From the NCBI GenBank assembly GCA_945897725.1, contig CAMDFR010000005.1, positions 1 to 64,000 on the forward strand: a stretch of DNA of 64,000 nt. Reading direction: 5' to 3'. Made by a program: the position numbers and the translations under genes. This stretch comes from Chitinophaga pinensis (GTDB taxonomy: Bacteria; Bacteroidota; Bacteroidia; Chitinophagales; CAMDFR01). Below are positions 1 through 9,912 of the stretch, in pieces (position 1 is the stretch's first letter; each line of letters begins with the position of its first letter). The notes beneath the pieces were generated by a model. It was not told the origin of the DNA, searched no databases, and was given only the letters and a program-made list of their open reading frames with translations.

Positions 1-199
1 CTTTGAGAAGCTGTTGCCAATACAAAATGGTAGCTGTAAAAAATTGAATATGATTTTCACTATTGTTTGATTGCATTTCATTATTTATTTTAACTGCTTT
101 TTGAGAAGCATTGGTGATATCAAAGTCGAAAATAGAATTTTCAAAAGATAGTTTGTAGTTTGGATTTAGAGATGGTGAGTTTGGATGTAGATATGGCAT
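1..199 (-). CDS. Partial ORF running off the left edge; N-terminus resembling a REP-associated tyrosine (Y1/IS200-like) transposase
   Basis: Not in the supplied ORF track. Minus strand from CAT at 197-199 is open to position 1: MPYLHPNSPSLNPNYKLSFENSIFDFDITNASQKAVKINNEMQSNNSENHIQFFTATILYWQQLLK... The 'HIQFFTATILYWQQLL' segment resembles the N-terminal strand of Bacteroidetes RAYT proteins. An alternative start is M42 (position 76). The catalytic HUH and Tyr motifs are outside the window. Confidence 0.5.
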   Translation of the reverse strand, partial: MPYLHPNSPSLNPNYKLSFENSIFDFDITNASQKAVKINNEMQSNNSENHIQFFTATILYWQQLLK

Positions 200-625
200 A
201 ACTCATTGCTTGTTGGTGAATAACACCAACAAGGGCGATAGAGAAGTGGCGAATAGATGGTATAGCTCATTGCTTGTTGGTGAATAATACCAACAAGGGC
301 GATAGAGAAGTAGTGAATACATGGCATAACTCATTTTGCTTGTTGGTGAATAACACCAACAAGGGCGATAGAGAGGTAGCGAATAGATGGCATAACTCAC
401 TGCTTGTTGGTGAATAACACCAACAAGGGCGATGCAGAAGTAGCGAATACACGGTATGACTTATTGCTTGTTGGTGAATATCAACAACAAGGGCGATAGA
501 GAAGTAGCGAATACATGGTATAGCTCATTGCTTGTAGGTGAATAATCCAACAAGGGCGATAGAGAAGTAGCGAATACATGGCATAACTCATTGCTTGTTG
601 GTAATGAATACCAAACAAGTCATGA
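191..625. repeat. Tandem array of about 7 hairpin units, period 63-66 bp
   Basis: Units start (gCTTGTTGG) at 208, 272, 338, 402, 466, 530 and 593. Core is CTTGTTGGTG-AATAA-CACCAACAAG (10-bp perfect stem in units 1, 3, 4) followed by GGCGATAGAGAAGTAGCGAATACATGGCATAACTCATT. The last unit is degenerate. Confidence 0.95.
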
Positions 626-636
626 GATAAGCATTT

Positions 637-1599
637 TTATTGCCTCAAAAATAGTTTGACTTGATCAGCAACATGTTTTCTGATATCGTACCAATATAAG
701 TTATAATCGGCAATATGAAAATTGGTGAAACCCTTTGCTAATGGATGATGTACATCTACCCAACAAATATTATCATGGACATGAGCACTTACCTTCTGTG
801 CTTGTTTCTTGTCGAAATTCAATAAAATCATACCTTGGTGTTGACTAAAAACTGTGCTGACGGTATCTGCTTTCCAACTGATTGGATTGATGCAAACGGC
901 ATCCTTATAGAAGGTGTGTATATTTTCTGGAATGAAGTCTTTTTTAAAGGAATACCATGCAACATAACATCCCAACTGCTCCGGAGAGGAACATGGTTGC
1001 AAGGTGCTATACATATTCATACTTACAGGATAGCCAACGATGTATGCTGCCACCATTTGCTTGGCCAAATCCTTTCCATCAACAAATTCTTGCAATAGCA
1101 TTTTTGTATGCAAGGAGCCTTGACTATGCGATGCAATGATAAATGGACGACCTTGGTTATAATATTTTAAATAGTATAGAAAGGCATCTTTCACATCTTG
1201 ATAAGCAAGACCAAAGGCTTTTATTGCAGAGAGTGTATCAGTGGTATAAAATGCTTTAATATTGGCTTGACGATAGAATGGGGCATAAACCCTACAAGAA
1301 CCATTGAAAACACTCGCTTGATTTTTCATTGACTTTTCTTCGATCTCCTTATTCAGTACCTGGTCGTCAATAGCAGCATTCCATGCTTCTCCTTTCATAA
1401 AATTGGTAGGATAAACAAAAAAAACATCCACGCCTTTGAGTGAATCAGCAATAGGATGTAGGCCTTTGGGAATCATATCTGCACCATCTTGGTTGAATGG
1501 CAAGGCAGCCCAAGACTCCTTCTTACTATAATCAATCCTTTGCTGTGCCCAAAGTGTTAATGTGCCAATGCATAGAACAATACAAATTTTAAACTTCAT
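637..1599 (-). CDS. DUF3089-type (alpha/beta-hydrolase-like) secreted protein
   Basis: ORF 637..1653; MKFKICIVLCIGTLTLWAQ at 1599 is the likely signal-peptide start. 'DVFFVYPTNF' and 'SHSQGS' (nucleophile-elbow-like) motifs. Confidence 0.75.
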   Translation of the reverse strand: MKFKICIVLCIGTLTLWAQQRIDYSKKESWAALPFNQDGADMIPKGLHPIADSLKGVDVFFVYPTNFMKGEAWNAAIDDQVLNKEIEEKSMKNQASVFNGSCRVYAPFYRQANIKAFYTTDTLSAIKAFGLAYQDVKDAFLYYLKYYNQGRPFIIASHSQGSLHTKMLLQEFVDGKDLAKQMVAAYIVGYPVSMNMYSTLQPCSSPEQLGCYVAWYSFKKDFIPENIHTFYKDAVCINPISWKADTVSTVFSQHQGMILLNFDKKQAQKVSAHVHDNICWVDVHHPLAKGFTNFHIADYNLYWYDIRKHVADQVKLFLRQ

Positions 1600-1725
1600 A
1601 ACTTCACCCAATTTGAGGCGTAAAGCTACTAAAATAAACATCTCTAGATGCATTGTTGGAGAGATAAAAGGGCCTTCTAATCATACTTTATTTTCTCTAG
1701 AAGATGCATAAGATGGTGATCCTAT

Positions 1726-1752
1726 GCCCTAGCACTGATCGAAGTGGTATCC
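1726..1752 (-). repeat. Dispersed repeat family R, copy 1
   Basis: Minus strand GGATACCACTTCGATCAGTGCTAGGGC aligns without gaps to the copies at 36882 and 61572. Confidence 0.7.
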
Positions 1753-1903
1753 TTTTTTTTTAAAAGTATCAGTTGCATGATCCTTTTACATGAGTTGGGA
1801 TTCATAAGAGGGATTCTATAAAAAAAAAGATACAAACGTAGAGCAGTAAAAGCTCCAAACAATCTTATGCTTCTATTGGTACAGTATGCTATAGCCTTAT
1901 TTC

Positions 1904-3226
1904 TTACATTCCATTCAGAAACATGGCTGCTATACTAAAATAAATAACCAATCCTGTGACATCCACCATAGTTGCCACCAAAGGTGCTGAAGAGGTTGCT
2001 GGATCTAGGTTTAGGCGTTTCAAAAGAAAGGGAATCATAGATCCGGAAAGTGTTCCCCACAACACAATGCCCACCAAGGAGAAAGACACAGTAAAAGCCA
2101 CAGCAAGCCAATGTTCGCCATAATTATATATACCACTTTCTTGCCATACTAGAATTCTAGTGAAGCCGATGATACCTAAGATGAGTCCTAAAGAAAGGCC
2201 AGAAAAAATTTCTTTTCTCATGACGAACCACCAATCTTTTAGTGTAATCTCGTTTAGCGCCATGGCACGTATAATAAGGGTTGCAGCCTGCGAACCTGTA
2301 TTTCCACCACTAGAGATAATGAGCGGTATAAACAATGTTAGCACAATTGCCTTCTCTATTTCGCCTTGAAAATAACTCATGGCAGAAGCGGTGAACATTT
2401 CGCCTACGAATAAAATCACGAGCCATGTCGCCCGTTTTTTAACCATTTCATATACACTTGTGCTTACATAAGGAAGATCTAAAGCCTCTACCCCACCAAA
2501 CTTTTGAATATCTTCTGTATCTCTTTTTTCGACCTGGTCCATGATGTCATCGAAGGTGATGATACCCACTAAAATACCCGACTCACTTACAATAGGAAGT
2601 GCTGCTCGATCATATTTCTCAAAAATAAGAATCGCATCTTCTTTGGTCATGGTGCTTAACACACTTACAAATTGATGGTCCATAATTGTATCGATGGTAT
2701 TGCTATCATCGGCCATCAACAAATCACCTATCTTAATGTCATCAATCAACTTACCTTGTTCATCTGTAACATATATAAAATTGAGGGTTTCGGCCCTTTT
2801 CCCAAATCGTTTGATATGTTGTAATGTTTGTGATTTTGTCCAATGTTGTTTCACTTCGATATAATGAGGTGTCATCATTCTTCCCACACTCTCTTCGCTA
2901 TACCCAATTAAGGTGAGGACAATTTTTCTTTCTTCTTCTGACAAAAAATTAACGGCATTTTTAATCAAAGTATCTGGAAAATCAAGAAATATTTGTGTTC
3001 TGTCATCTGGAGACATGCTATTAAATACTTCGGCAATATCCTTGCTTCCCATATTATGTAGAATATGTTCTTGTGTTTCGCGATCTAAATAGGTAAAGAC
3101 CTCACCAGAAATATGTCCAGGTAAAAGGATAAATGCAACGGTTTGTTCACTATCACTTAAGGCCGCAATAGTCTCAGCAATATCGCTCGGGTGTTTGTTT
3201 TGTAATTCATTTTTATCGTATGTCAT
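1904..3226 (-). CDS. mgtE: Magnesium transporter MgtE
   Basis: 440 aa; MgtE N-domain ('SPDDRTQIFLDFP'), CBS pair, and C-terminal membrane domain 'SSGGNTGSQAATLIIRAMAL'. Confidence 0.95.
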   Translation of the reverse strand: MTYDKNELQNKHPSDIAETIAALSDSEQTVAFILLPGHISGEVFTYLDRETQEHILHNMGSKDIAEVFNSMSPDDRTQIFLDFPDTLIKNAVNFLSEEERKIVLTLIGYSEESVGRMMTPHYIEVKQHWTKSQTLQHIKRFGKRAETLNFIYVTDEQGKLIDDIKIGDLLMADDSNTIDTIMDHQFVSVLSTMTKEDAILIFEKYDRAALPIVSESGILVGIITFDDIMDQVEKRDTEDIQKFGGVEALDLPYVSTSVYEMVKKRATWLVILFVGEMFTASAMSYFQGEIEKAIVLTLFIPLIISSGGNTGSQAATLIIRAMALNEITLKDWWFVMRKEIFSGLSLGLILGIIGFTRILVWQESGIYNYGEHWLAVAFTVSFSLVGIVLWGTLSGSMIPFLLKRLNLDPATSSAPLVATMVDVTGLVIYFSIAAMFLNGM

Positions 3227-3570
3227 CGTACAAAATTTAGTCGTTTACGATTCAATAAAAAACAGTCATGTGATATAGGCAGTTCAACGCTTAAAAAAGA
3301 GTTTCAGAAAAGCACAAGAAAGAAGGAAGATTAGATGCTACAAAAGATGAACGCAGCACCATACCCTAGCAAGCATGTCATTTTCTCGAATAAACCGACC
3401 GAGTCTCCGTCCATAATTGTTTTTAATTTTGTGCAAAGGTACTATTAATTACTTAAAACAACAGCAACTAAAGCTCAAGTTTCTGTTATTTAATGAAGGA
3501 GGGCATCTTATGAATTGTTGATTAAATAAATGCTGTATTCAGAAATAATTTTATTTCTTTACAAGGAGAT

Positions 3571-6195
3571 ATGAACAGTAAAAAAACAATATTAGCGGTA
3601 CCGGTAGAAACACCACTAATGAAGCAATACAACCAAATAAAGGCGAAATATCCTGATGCGATTTTATTGTTTAGGGTGGGCGATTTTTATGAAACCTTTA
3701 GTACCGATGCTGTTACCACAGCACGAGTGCTAGGAATTACATTGACCAAAAGGGCCAATGGTGCTGCAACGGCCGTGGAGTTAGCAGGTTTTCCTTATCA
3801 TTCTTTAGATAACTATTTGCCCAAATTGGTGCGTGCTGGTTATCGTGTCGCCATTTGTGATCAATTGGAAGATCCTAAGTTGACGAAGACAATTGTGAAG
3901 CGAGGAGTGACCGAACTGGTAACCCCTGGCGTAGCGATGAATGACAATTTGCTAGAACATAAATCGAATAATTTTTTATGTTCGTTGGTTTTACAAGATA
4001 AAAATGCAGGATTGGCTTTTATTGATATTTCTACTGGAGAGTTTTTGGCGACGCAAGGAAGACTTGATTATATTGAGAAATTGATACAAGCCTTTGCACC
4101 CAATGAAGTCATCTTTAATCGAAGGGAGCAAAAAGACTGCATTCAACTATTAGGCAATAAATATTATACCTATGCTCAAGAAGAATGGGTATATACCCTC
4201 GATAATACAAAAGAGATTTTAGTAAAACATTTCGAAACGGCAACACTCAAAGGTTTTGGTATTGATGATTTACCCTTGGGTATCATGGCCGCAGGTGCTG
4301 CGTTGCATTATTTGAAAAGCACCGAACACCATAAGTTGCAGCACATCTCTAAGATTGCAAAGATTGATGAAGAGAACTATGTAGGTATTGACCGATTCAC
4401 GATTCGCAACCTTGAGTTGATTCAAGGTTCACAAGCCGATTCAATTTCATTGCTCGATATTATCGATTATACCACTACCTCGATGGGTGCGCGCATGCTC
4501 AAACGATGGATAATCATGCCTCTGAAAGACCTACTTCATATTCAAGAGAGGTTAGATATTGTTGAAATATTGATGAACGATCAAGATTTACATCAAGAAC
4601 TATTAATGGCCCTTAAGCAGATTGGTGATTTGGAAAGGCTGATTTCAAAAGTCAGCACAGGAAAGGTAAGTCCAAGAGAAATCCTTCAGCTGTTGCGTTC
4701 TTTAAAAGCCAGTGAAGGTATGAAAGAAGCCTTGCAAAAAAACAAGAATATTCATATTCAAAAATGGGCAGATCAAATTCAGTTGTTTCCTTTGCTGATA
4801 CATAAAATTGAAAATGAAATAAAAGAAGATGCCGCGGCTCAAATCAATAAAGGCGGAGTGATTAAAGATGGCTTAAATGCCGAGCTTGATGAGTTGCGAC
4901 ATATTATTAAGAACGGGAAAGATTACCTGCTACAAATTCAAACAGCGGAAGCAGAGCGAACTGGCATTCAATCGCTCAAAATTGGCTTTAACAATGTGTT
5001 TGGTTATTTTCTGGAGGTAACCAATTCTCATAAAGCAAAGGTACCAAGCGAATGGATACGCAAGCAAACCCTTACTGGAGCAGAACGATATATCACAGAG
5101 GAATTAAAAGTATTAGAAACAAAAATACTTGGTGCTGAAGAGAAAATTATTGCCTTAGAGGAGAAAATATATGAGCAATTAATTTCTTTCGTAAGTGATT
5201 ATATCTCGCCCATTCAATTGACAGCACAAGTGATTGCTAGATTAGATGTTTTATTGTCTAATGCCATTTGTGCTGAGAAAAATAATTATTGCAAACCAAA
5301 AGTGAATGAAAGTCTGAACATAGACTTGAAAGCTGCTCGTCATCCAGTGATTGAAAAACAATTAGGCATAGATAAAAGCTATGTTCCGAATGATATTAGT
5401 CTAAGCAGCGAAGAAGAACAGATCCTAATGATTACTGGACCAAATATGTCAGGAAAATCTGCTGTACTTCGACAAACCGCTTTGATTGTTTTGATGGCAC
5501 AGGCTGGAAGTTATGTGCCAGCTAGCGCTGCCGAGATTGGACTAGTAGATAAAATATTTACCAGAGTAGGAGCTTCAGATAATTTGAGTAGTGGTGAAAG
5601 TACTTTTATGGTGGAGATGAATGAAACGGCTAGTATTGTAAATAATATTTCACCACGTAGTTTAATATTATTAGATGAGATTGGAAGAGGCACTAGTACC
5701 TATGATGGAATCAGCATTGCATGGTCTATTGCGGAGTTTCTTCATAATTATCCAAATGCCAAACCTAAAACTTTATTTGCCACGCATTATCATGAGTTAA
5801 ACGAGCTGGCAGAACAATATCCTAGGATTAAAAACTATCATATTGCCACTAAAGAAACGGGAGAAAAGGTATTGTTTTTGCGCAAATTAGTTCCAGGCGG
5901 AAGTGAACATAGTTTTGGTATTCATGTCGCTAAGATGGCTGGGATGCCAAAACAAATTGTGGATAGGGCCAATGAGCTACTCGAACAACTAGAACAAAAG
6001 TCGATGGCAGATGATAAAGACAAAGTGAAAAGGATAAAAAAACAATCACAATTCCAACTGAGTATTTTTGAAAGTGAAAGACCTGAAATTAAGGATACTA
6101 TTGAGTTGCTTAAAAAAATTGACATCAATACATTGACACCTGTAGATGCCTTATGGAAACTGAATGAGCTGAAGAAAATGTTGGGCGATCAGTAG
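3571..6195 (+). CDS. mutS: DNA mismatch repair protein MutS
   Basis: 874 aa; mismatch-binding 'FRVGDFYETF', Walker A 'ITGPNMSGKSA', 'LLDEIGRGTSTYDGISIAW'. Confidence 0.98.
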   Translation: MNSKKTILAVPVETPLMKQYNQIKAKYPDAILLFRVGDFYETFSTDAVTTARVLGITLTKRANGAATAVELAGFPYHSLDNYLPKLVRAGYRVAICDQLEDPKLTKTIVKRGVTELVTPGVAMNDNLLEHKSNNFLCSLVLQDKNAGLAFIDISTGEFLATQGRLDYIEKLIQAFAPNEVIFNRREQKDCIQLLGNKYYTYAQEEWVYTLDNTKEILVKHFETATLKGFGIDDLPLGIMAAGAALHYLKSTEHHKLQHISKIAKIDEENYVGIDRFTIRNLELIQGSQADSISLLDIIDYTTTSMGARMLKRWIIMPLKDLLHIQERLDIVEILMNDQDLHQELLMALKQIGDLERLISKVSTGKVSPREILQLLRSLKASEGMKEALQKNKNIHIQKWADQIQLFPLLIHKIENEIKEDAAAQINKGGVIKDGLNAELDELRHIIKNGKDYLLQIQTAEAERTGIQSLKIGFNNVFGYFLEVTNSHKAKVPSEWIRKQTLTGAERYITEELKVLETKILGAEEKIIALEEKIYEQLISFVSDYISPIQLTAQVIARLDVLLSNAICAEKNNYCKPKVNESLNIDLKAARHPVIEKQLGIDKSYVPNDISLSSEEEQILMITGPNMSGKSAVLRQTALIVLMAQAGSYVPASAAEIGLVDKIFTRVGASDNLSSGESTFMVEMNETASIVNNISPRSLILLDEIGRGTSTYDGISIAWSIAEFLHNYPNAKPKTLFATHYHELNELAEQYPRIKNYHIATKETGEKVLFLRKLVPGGSEHSFGIHVAKMAGMPKQIVDRANELLEQLEQKSMADDKDKVKRIKKQSQFQLSIFESERPEIKDTIELLKKIDINTLTPVDALWKLNELKKMLGDQ

Positions 6196-6290
6196 GATTT
6201 CTATAGTAAGCATTACCAGTATCTGGTCTTTTTTTCAAAGCTTGAGCCAACATGCTTTACATGCGCGCTCTTATAAGTGCAGCAAGGCTA

Positions 6291-6626
6291 TTAATTAGTA
6301 GCACCCATCGTTACCAAATAGGCAAGAATATTTTGCTGTTCCTGAGCATCTATTTCTTCTTTGCCCATTTTTTTATTAACTTGATTAACCATTCTTGGAA
6401 CAATTGATTTCCACTGCTCTTCCGTTCTAGCATCCGGTTTTTTTAAACCATGACATAAACCACAATTCGCTTCATAGTTCGTCTTCCCTTCATTTAGATT
6501 TGCCAGAGTAGTTCCAGAGAATTTTTTAGCAGCTCTCGAAGCATCCGACTCCGACATCATCGTGACTTTAGCACTACAAGCAGCTAGAACAATAACGCTT
6601 ACTAAGAAGAAGATTGTTTTTTTCAT
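6291..6626 (-). CDS. Small c-type cytochrome-like lipoprotein
   Basis: Lipobox 'VLAAC' and a single heme motif CGLCH. Confidence 0.7.
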   Translation of the reverse strand: MKKTIFFLVSVIVLAACSAKVTMMSESDASRAAKKFSGTTLANLNEGKTNYEANCGLCHGLKKPDARTEEQWKSIVPRMVNQVNKKMGKEEIDAQEQQNILAYLVTMGATN

Positions 6627-6778
6627 GGTATTACATTTATGTGTTTAAACAAAGATAACAAATTTTTTGCTGTTTTACCTGGAGTGTGAATTATACAAGA
6701 ATCAAGCGAAGTGGTGTAAGTTCTAAAGAGAAGAGCCAAGTAACTTTGTGCTATTATTAAACTTTTAAATCTACAATT

Positions 6779-6982
6779 ATGAAAATTATGAAGGCATTCA
6801 TTTTATCTAGTGCAGTCCTGTATATGATAGGGGCAAGTTCATGTACCAAATGTAAAGTATGTACCAAACCAAGTCAAGCAGAAACTCGCTTTTGTGAAAA
6901 AGATTATTCTAGTAAAACTGAATATGGATTAATTATTGATATTGCTGAAGCATCTGGCTTTACGTGTAAATCTTCCATCTAG
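6779..6982 (+). CDS. Small Cys-rich putative lipoprotein
   Basis: 67 aa, signal + 'GASSC' lipobox. TAACTTTG at 6741-6748 upstream and a hairpin/T-tract at 7028-7058 downstream. Confidence 0.55.
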   Translation: MKIMKAFILSSAVLYMIGASSCTKCKVCTKPSQAETRFCEKDYSSKTEYGLIIDIAEASGFTCKSSI

Positions 6983-7027
6983 AAAAACTTCTTGAATCCT
7001 ATTTAGTATCGGTCAAAGTGCTTAGAG

Positions 7028-7058
7028 CGTTTAGTGTTTATTTACTAAACGTTTTTTT
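7028..7058 (+). terminator. Intrinsic terminator after the small lipoprotein
   Basis: CGTTTAGT-gtttattt-ACTAAACG followed by TTTTTTT. Confidence 0.75.
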
Positions 7059-7110
7059 TGCATTGTTCTGTTGCTACTAAAGAAAGGATCACTTACTTAA
7101 AGGGCATAAA

Positions 7111-7140
7111 AAAACCTCAAACAATTTTGTTTGAGGTTTT
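7111..7140 (-). terminator. Intrinsic terminator downstream of pnp
   Basis: AAAACCTCAAAC...GTTTGAGGTTTT inverted repeat between convergent genes. Confidence 0.8.
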
Positions 7141-7162
7141 ATCTTTTACTCGAAAAATGAGC

Positions 7163-9286
7163 TTAGTTATTATTTTCTGGTCGTGGCAATAAAGCCTTGC
7201 TAGATAACTTCACTTTTCCTTGTTTGTCTACATCCAATAATTTTACTTTTACCAAATCACCTTCTTTAAATACGCCATCCATTGTTTCTAGACGTTTCCA
7301 AGAAATTTCAGAGATATGCAATAAACCATCTTTACCAGGTAAGAATTCTACGAAAGCGCCAAATGGCATGATTGTTTTTACTTTTCCTTCATATACTTCG
7401 CCGATTTCTGGAACAGAAACTATTCCTTTAATTCTAGCGATAGCAGCTGACATAGATTCTTTGTTATCGGCTGCAATTTCAATTCTACCGATGTTTCCAA
7501 CCTCTTCAATATGAATGATAGCACCAGTTGTTTTTTGTATGTCTTGTATGACTTTACCACCGGGTCCTATTACAGCACCGATAAATTCTTTAGCAATTTC
7601 CATCACTTCGATACGAGGTGCATGTGGTTTGTAATCTGCACGTGGCTTGTCTAATGTTTTAAGAATTTCTCCAAGAATATGAAGACGTCCTCTTTTTGAT
7701 TGCTCTAATGCATCTTTCAACATCTGCTCAGATAAACCGTTTATTTTCAAGTCCATCTGACATGCAGTGATACCATCTTTGGTTCCACATACCTTAAAGT
7801 CCATATCACCTAAGTGATCTTCGTCGCCCAAGATGTCAGACAATACAGCATATTTACCTGTTTCGTCTGTAATCAAACCCATTGCAATACCAGTCACTGG
7901 TTTCGTTAACTGCACACCTGCATCCATCAAAGCTAAACTTCCCGCACAAACAGTTGCCATTGAAGACGAGCCATTTGATTCTAAGATATCTGATACGATA
8001 CGGATAGTATAAGGACATTCAGCGGGCATCATCACTTTTAAGGCACGCATTGCTAAGTTACCATGTCCAACTTCTCTTCTACTGGTTCCTCTTGGAGGAC
8101 GAGCTTCACCAGTTGAAAATGGAGGGAAATTATAGTTTAACATAAACTTATCGCTTCCTTCGAATACCACACCATCAACTGTTTGTTGATCCATCGTTGT
8201 TCCAAGTGTAACGGTAGTTAAAGATTGTGTTTCTCCACGTGTAAAAATCGCTGATCCGTGCGTAGAAGGCAAATAGTCCACCTCGCTCCAAATTGGACGA
8301 ATTTCGTCCAATTTACGACCATCTAGACGTGCTCTATCGATCAATACAACATCTCTCATCGCCTCTTTTTCTACCTTATGGTAGTAGAATCCAACAAGGT
8401 ATTTTTTTGCTTGTTCTTCTTCGGTTAAAGTAGGTATAAATTCTTCGATGATGGTCTTGAACATTTTTGCTCTTTTATGCTTATCTGCGGTACCACTACG
8501 CGCTGCATCTTTACATTTTTCGTAACAACCATTTTTGATTTTTGCATATAGATCTAAATCTACGTCTTCGTGAGAATAGGTTCTTTTCACTAAAGATTTC
8601 TCTACTTTTTTAGCTAAATCAATTTGAGCTTGACATTGCAATTTAATCACCTCATGTGCTTTCATAATAGCAGCGGCCATATCTTCTTCTGAAACTTCCT
8701 TCATTTCACCTTCCACCATGCAGATGTCATTGATGTTACCGGCAACGATCATGTCGATGTCAGAATTTGCCATCTCAGTGATATTAGGATTGATGATAAA
8801 CACGCCATTTACTCTAGATATTCTTACTTCAGATACTGGTCCGTTAAAAGGAATATCAGAAACTGAAATAGCGGCAGAGGCTGCTAAGCAAGCATAAGCA
8901 TCTGGATTCACATCTTTTCCCAAAGAAATTAATGAAACCTGCACTACAGTATTTGCGTGATAATCGTCTGGAAATAAAGGTCTTAATGCCCTATCTATCA
9001 ATCTACAGATTAAGATTTCATGATTCGATGGGCGCGTTTCTCTCTTAAAAAATCCACCTGGATATTTACCTGCTGCGGCAAATCCTTCTTTGTATTCTAC
9101 CGTTAAAGGTAAAAAATCTACGTTTTCCCCAGCTTTAGTATCGCTGCAGACAGTAGCCAACAACATTGTGTCGCCGACTTTTAAAACCACTGAACCATCG
9201 GCCTGTTTTGCCAATTTTCCAGTTTCTAATTGAATGTCTCTACCATTCGGCATCGCGATGGTATGGTTGATTCCAATCTTACTCAT
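7163..9286 (-). CDS. pnp: Polyribonucleotide nucleotidyltransferase
   Basis: 707 aa; two RNase PH domains, KH ('[12 protein letters not shown]') and S1 domain. Confidence 0.98.
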   Translation of the reverse strand: MSKIGINHTIAMPNGRDIQLETGKLAKQADGSVVLKVGDTMLLATVCSDTKAGENVDFLPLTVEYKEGFAAAGKYPGGFFKRETRPSNHEILICRLIDRALRPLFPDDYHANTVVQVSLISLGKDVNPDAYACLAASAAISVSDIPFNGPVSEVRISRVNGVFIINPNITEMANSDIDMIVAGNINDICMVEGEMKEVSEEDMAAAIMKAHEVIKLQCQAQIDLAKKVEKSLVKRTYSHEDVDLDLYAKIKNGCYEKCKDAARSGTADKHKRAKMFKTIIEEFIPTLTEEEQAKKYLVGFYYHKVEKEAMRDVVLIDRARLDGRKLDEIRPIWSEVDYLPSTHGSAIFTRGETQSLTTVTLGTTMDQQTVDGVVFEGSDKFMLNYNFPPFSTGEARPPRGTSRREVGHGNLAMRALKVMMPAECPYTIRIVSDILESNGSSSMATVCAGSLALMDAGVQLTKPVTGIAMGLITDETGKYAVLSDILGDEDHLGDMDFKVCGTKDGITACQMDLKINGLSEQMLKDALEQSKRGRLHILGEILKTLDKPRADYKPHAPRIEVMEIAKEFIGAVIGPGGKVIQDIQKTTGAIIHIEEVGNIGRIEIAADNKESMSAAIARIKGIVSVPEIGEVYEGKVKTIMPFGAFVEFLPGKDGLLHISEISWKRLETMDGVFKEGDLVKVKLLDVDKQGKVKLSSKALLPRPENNN

Positions 9287-9409
9287 GTTATTTAATTTTG
9301 TTTGAGTGTGAAATACTGTTCATCTTCTTTCTGAGCCCTATGCTTCAGACAGTACTTCGTTAATAATATATTAATTTGAAAATGACAATTGATAGGAGAT
9401 AAAAATAAA

Positions 9410-9436
9410 ATTGCCCACAAAGGACTTGTGGGCAAT
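9410..9436 (-). terminator. Hairpin terminator/processing site between rpsO and pnp
   Basis: Minus strand ATTGCCCACAA-gtcc-TTTGTGGGCAAT followed by TTTATTTTTA, about 10 nt after the rpsO stop. Confidence 0.7.
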
Positions 9437-9445
9437 CTGAATATC

Positions 9446-9715
9446 TTATTTTCTTAAACCAAGCTTCTCAAGTATTGCTCTATATCGAGTAATATCTGTT
9501 TTATGAAGATAAGTTAATAATCTTTTTCTTTTACCTACTAATTTCAATAATGAACGAGTAGAAGAAAAATCTTTTTTATTTGATTTTAAGTGTTCAGACA
9601 TATGTAAAATTCTGTCTGTAAAAAGGGCAATTTGTACTTCTGAAACACCTGTATTTGTTTCGCTGCCACCGTGAGTTTTAAAAATCTCTTTTTTTGATTC
9701 TGAAGTTAATTTCAT
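9446..9715 (-). CDS. rpsO: 30S ribosomal protein S15
   Basis: 89 aa; 'GSSETNTG'-like '[21 protein letters not shown]', '[15 protein letters not shown]'. Confidence 0.98.
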   Translation of the reverse strand: MKLTSESKKEIFKTHGGSETNTGVSEVQIALFTDRILHMSEHLKSNKKDFSSTRSLLKLVGKRKRLLTYLHKTDITRYRAILEKLGLRK

Positions 9716-9912
9716 TTTTTTCTAAAGTTGTTTGTATTGTGTCCTCTTTTACAATACCGTTAAAAATCTTTTCTTTTATTTGAGGTGCAAAAATAACATC
9801 TATTTCGGGAAATACAAAATTTAACTACAGAAATACGCTGATTTCTATTAAAATATTTCTCTGATGATATTTCAGCTATGAGTAGCGCTCTCGTAATTGG
9901 CTAAATTTAAGC

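Noticed and set aside
203-452. ORFs 203..400 and 267..452 (-)
   Set aside because: Low-complexity translations (SLLLYRPCWCYSPTS repeats) of the tandem DNA repeat; no coding evidence.
191-625. CRISPR array
   Set aside because: The whole ~64-bp unit is conserved, including the inter-hairpin linkers; there are no variable spacers and no cas genes.
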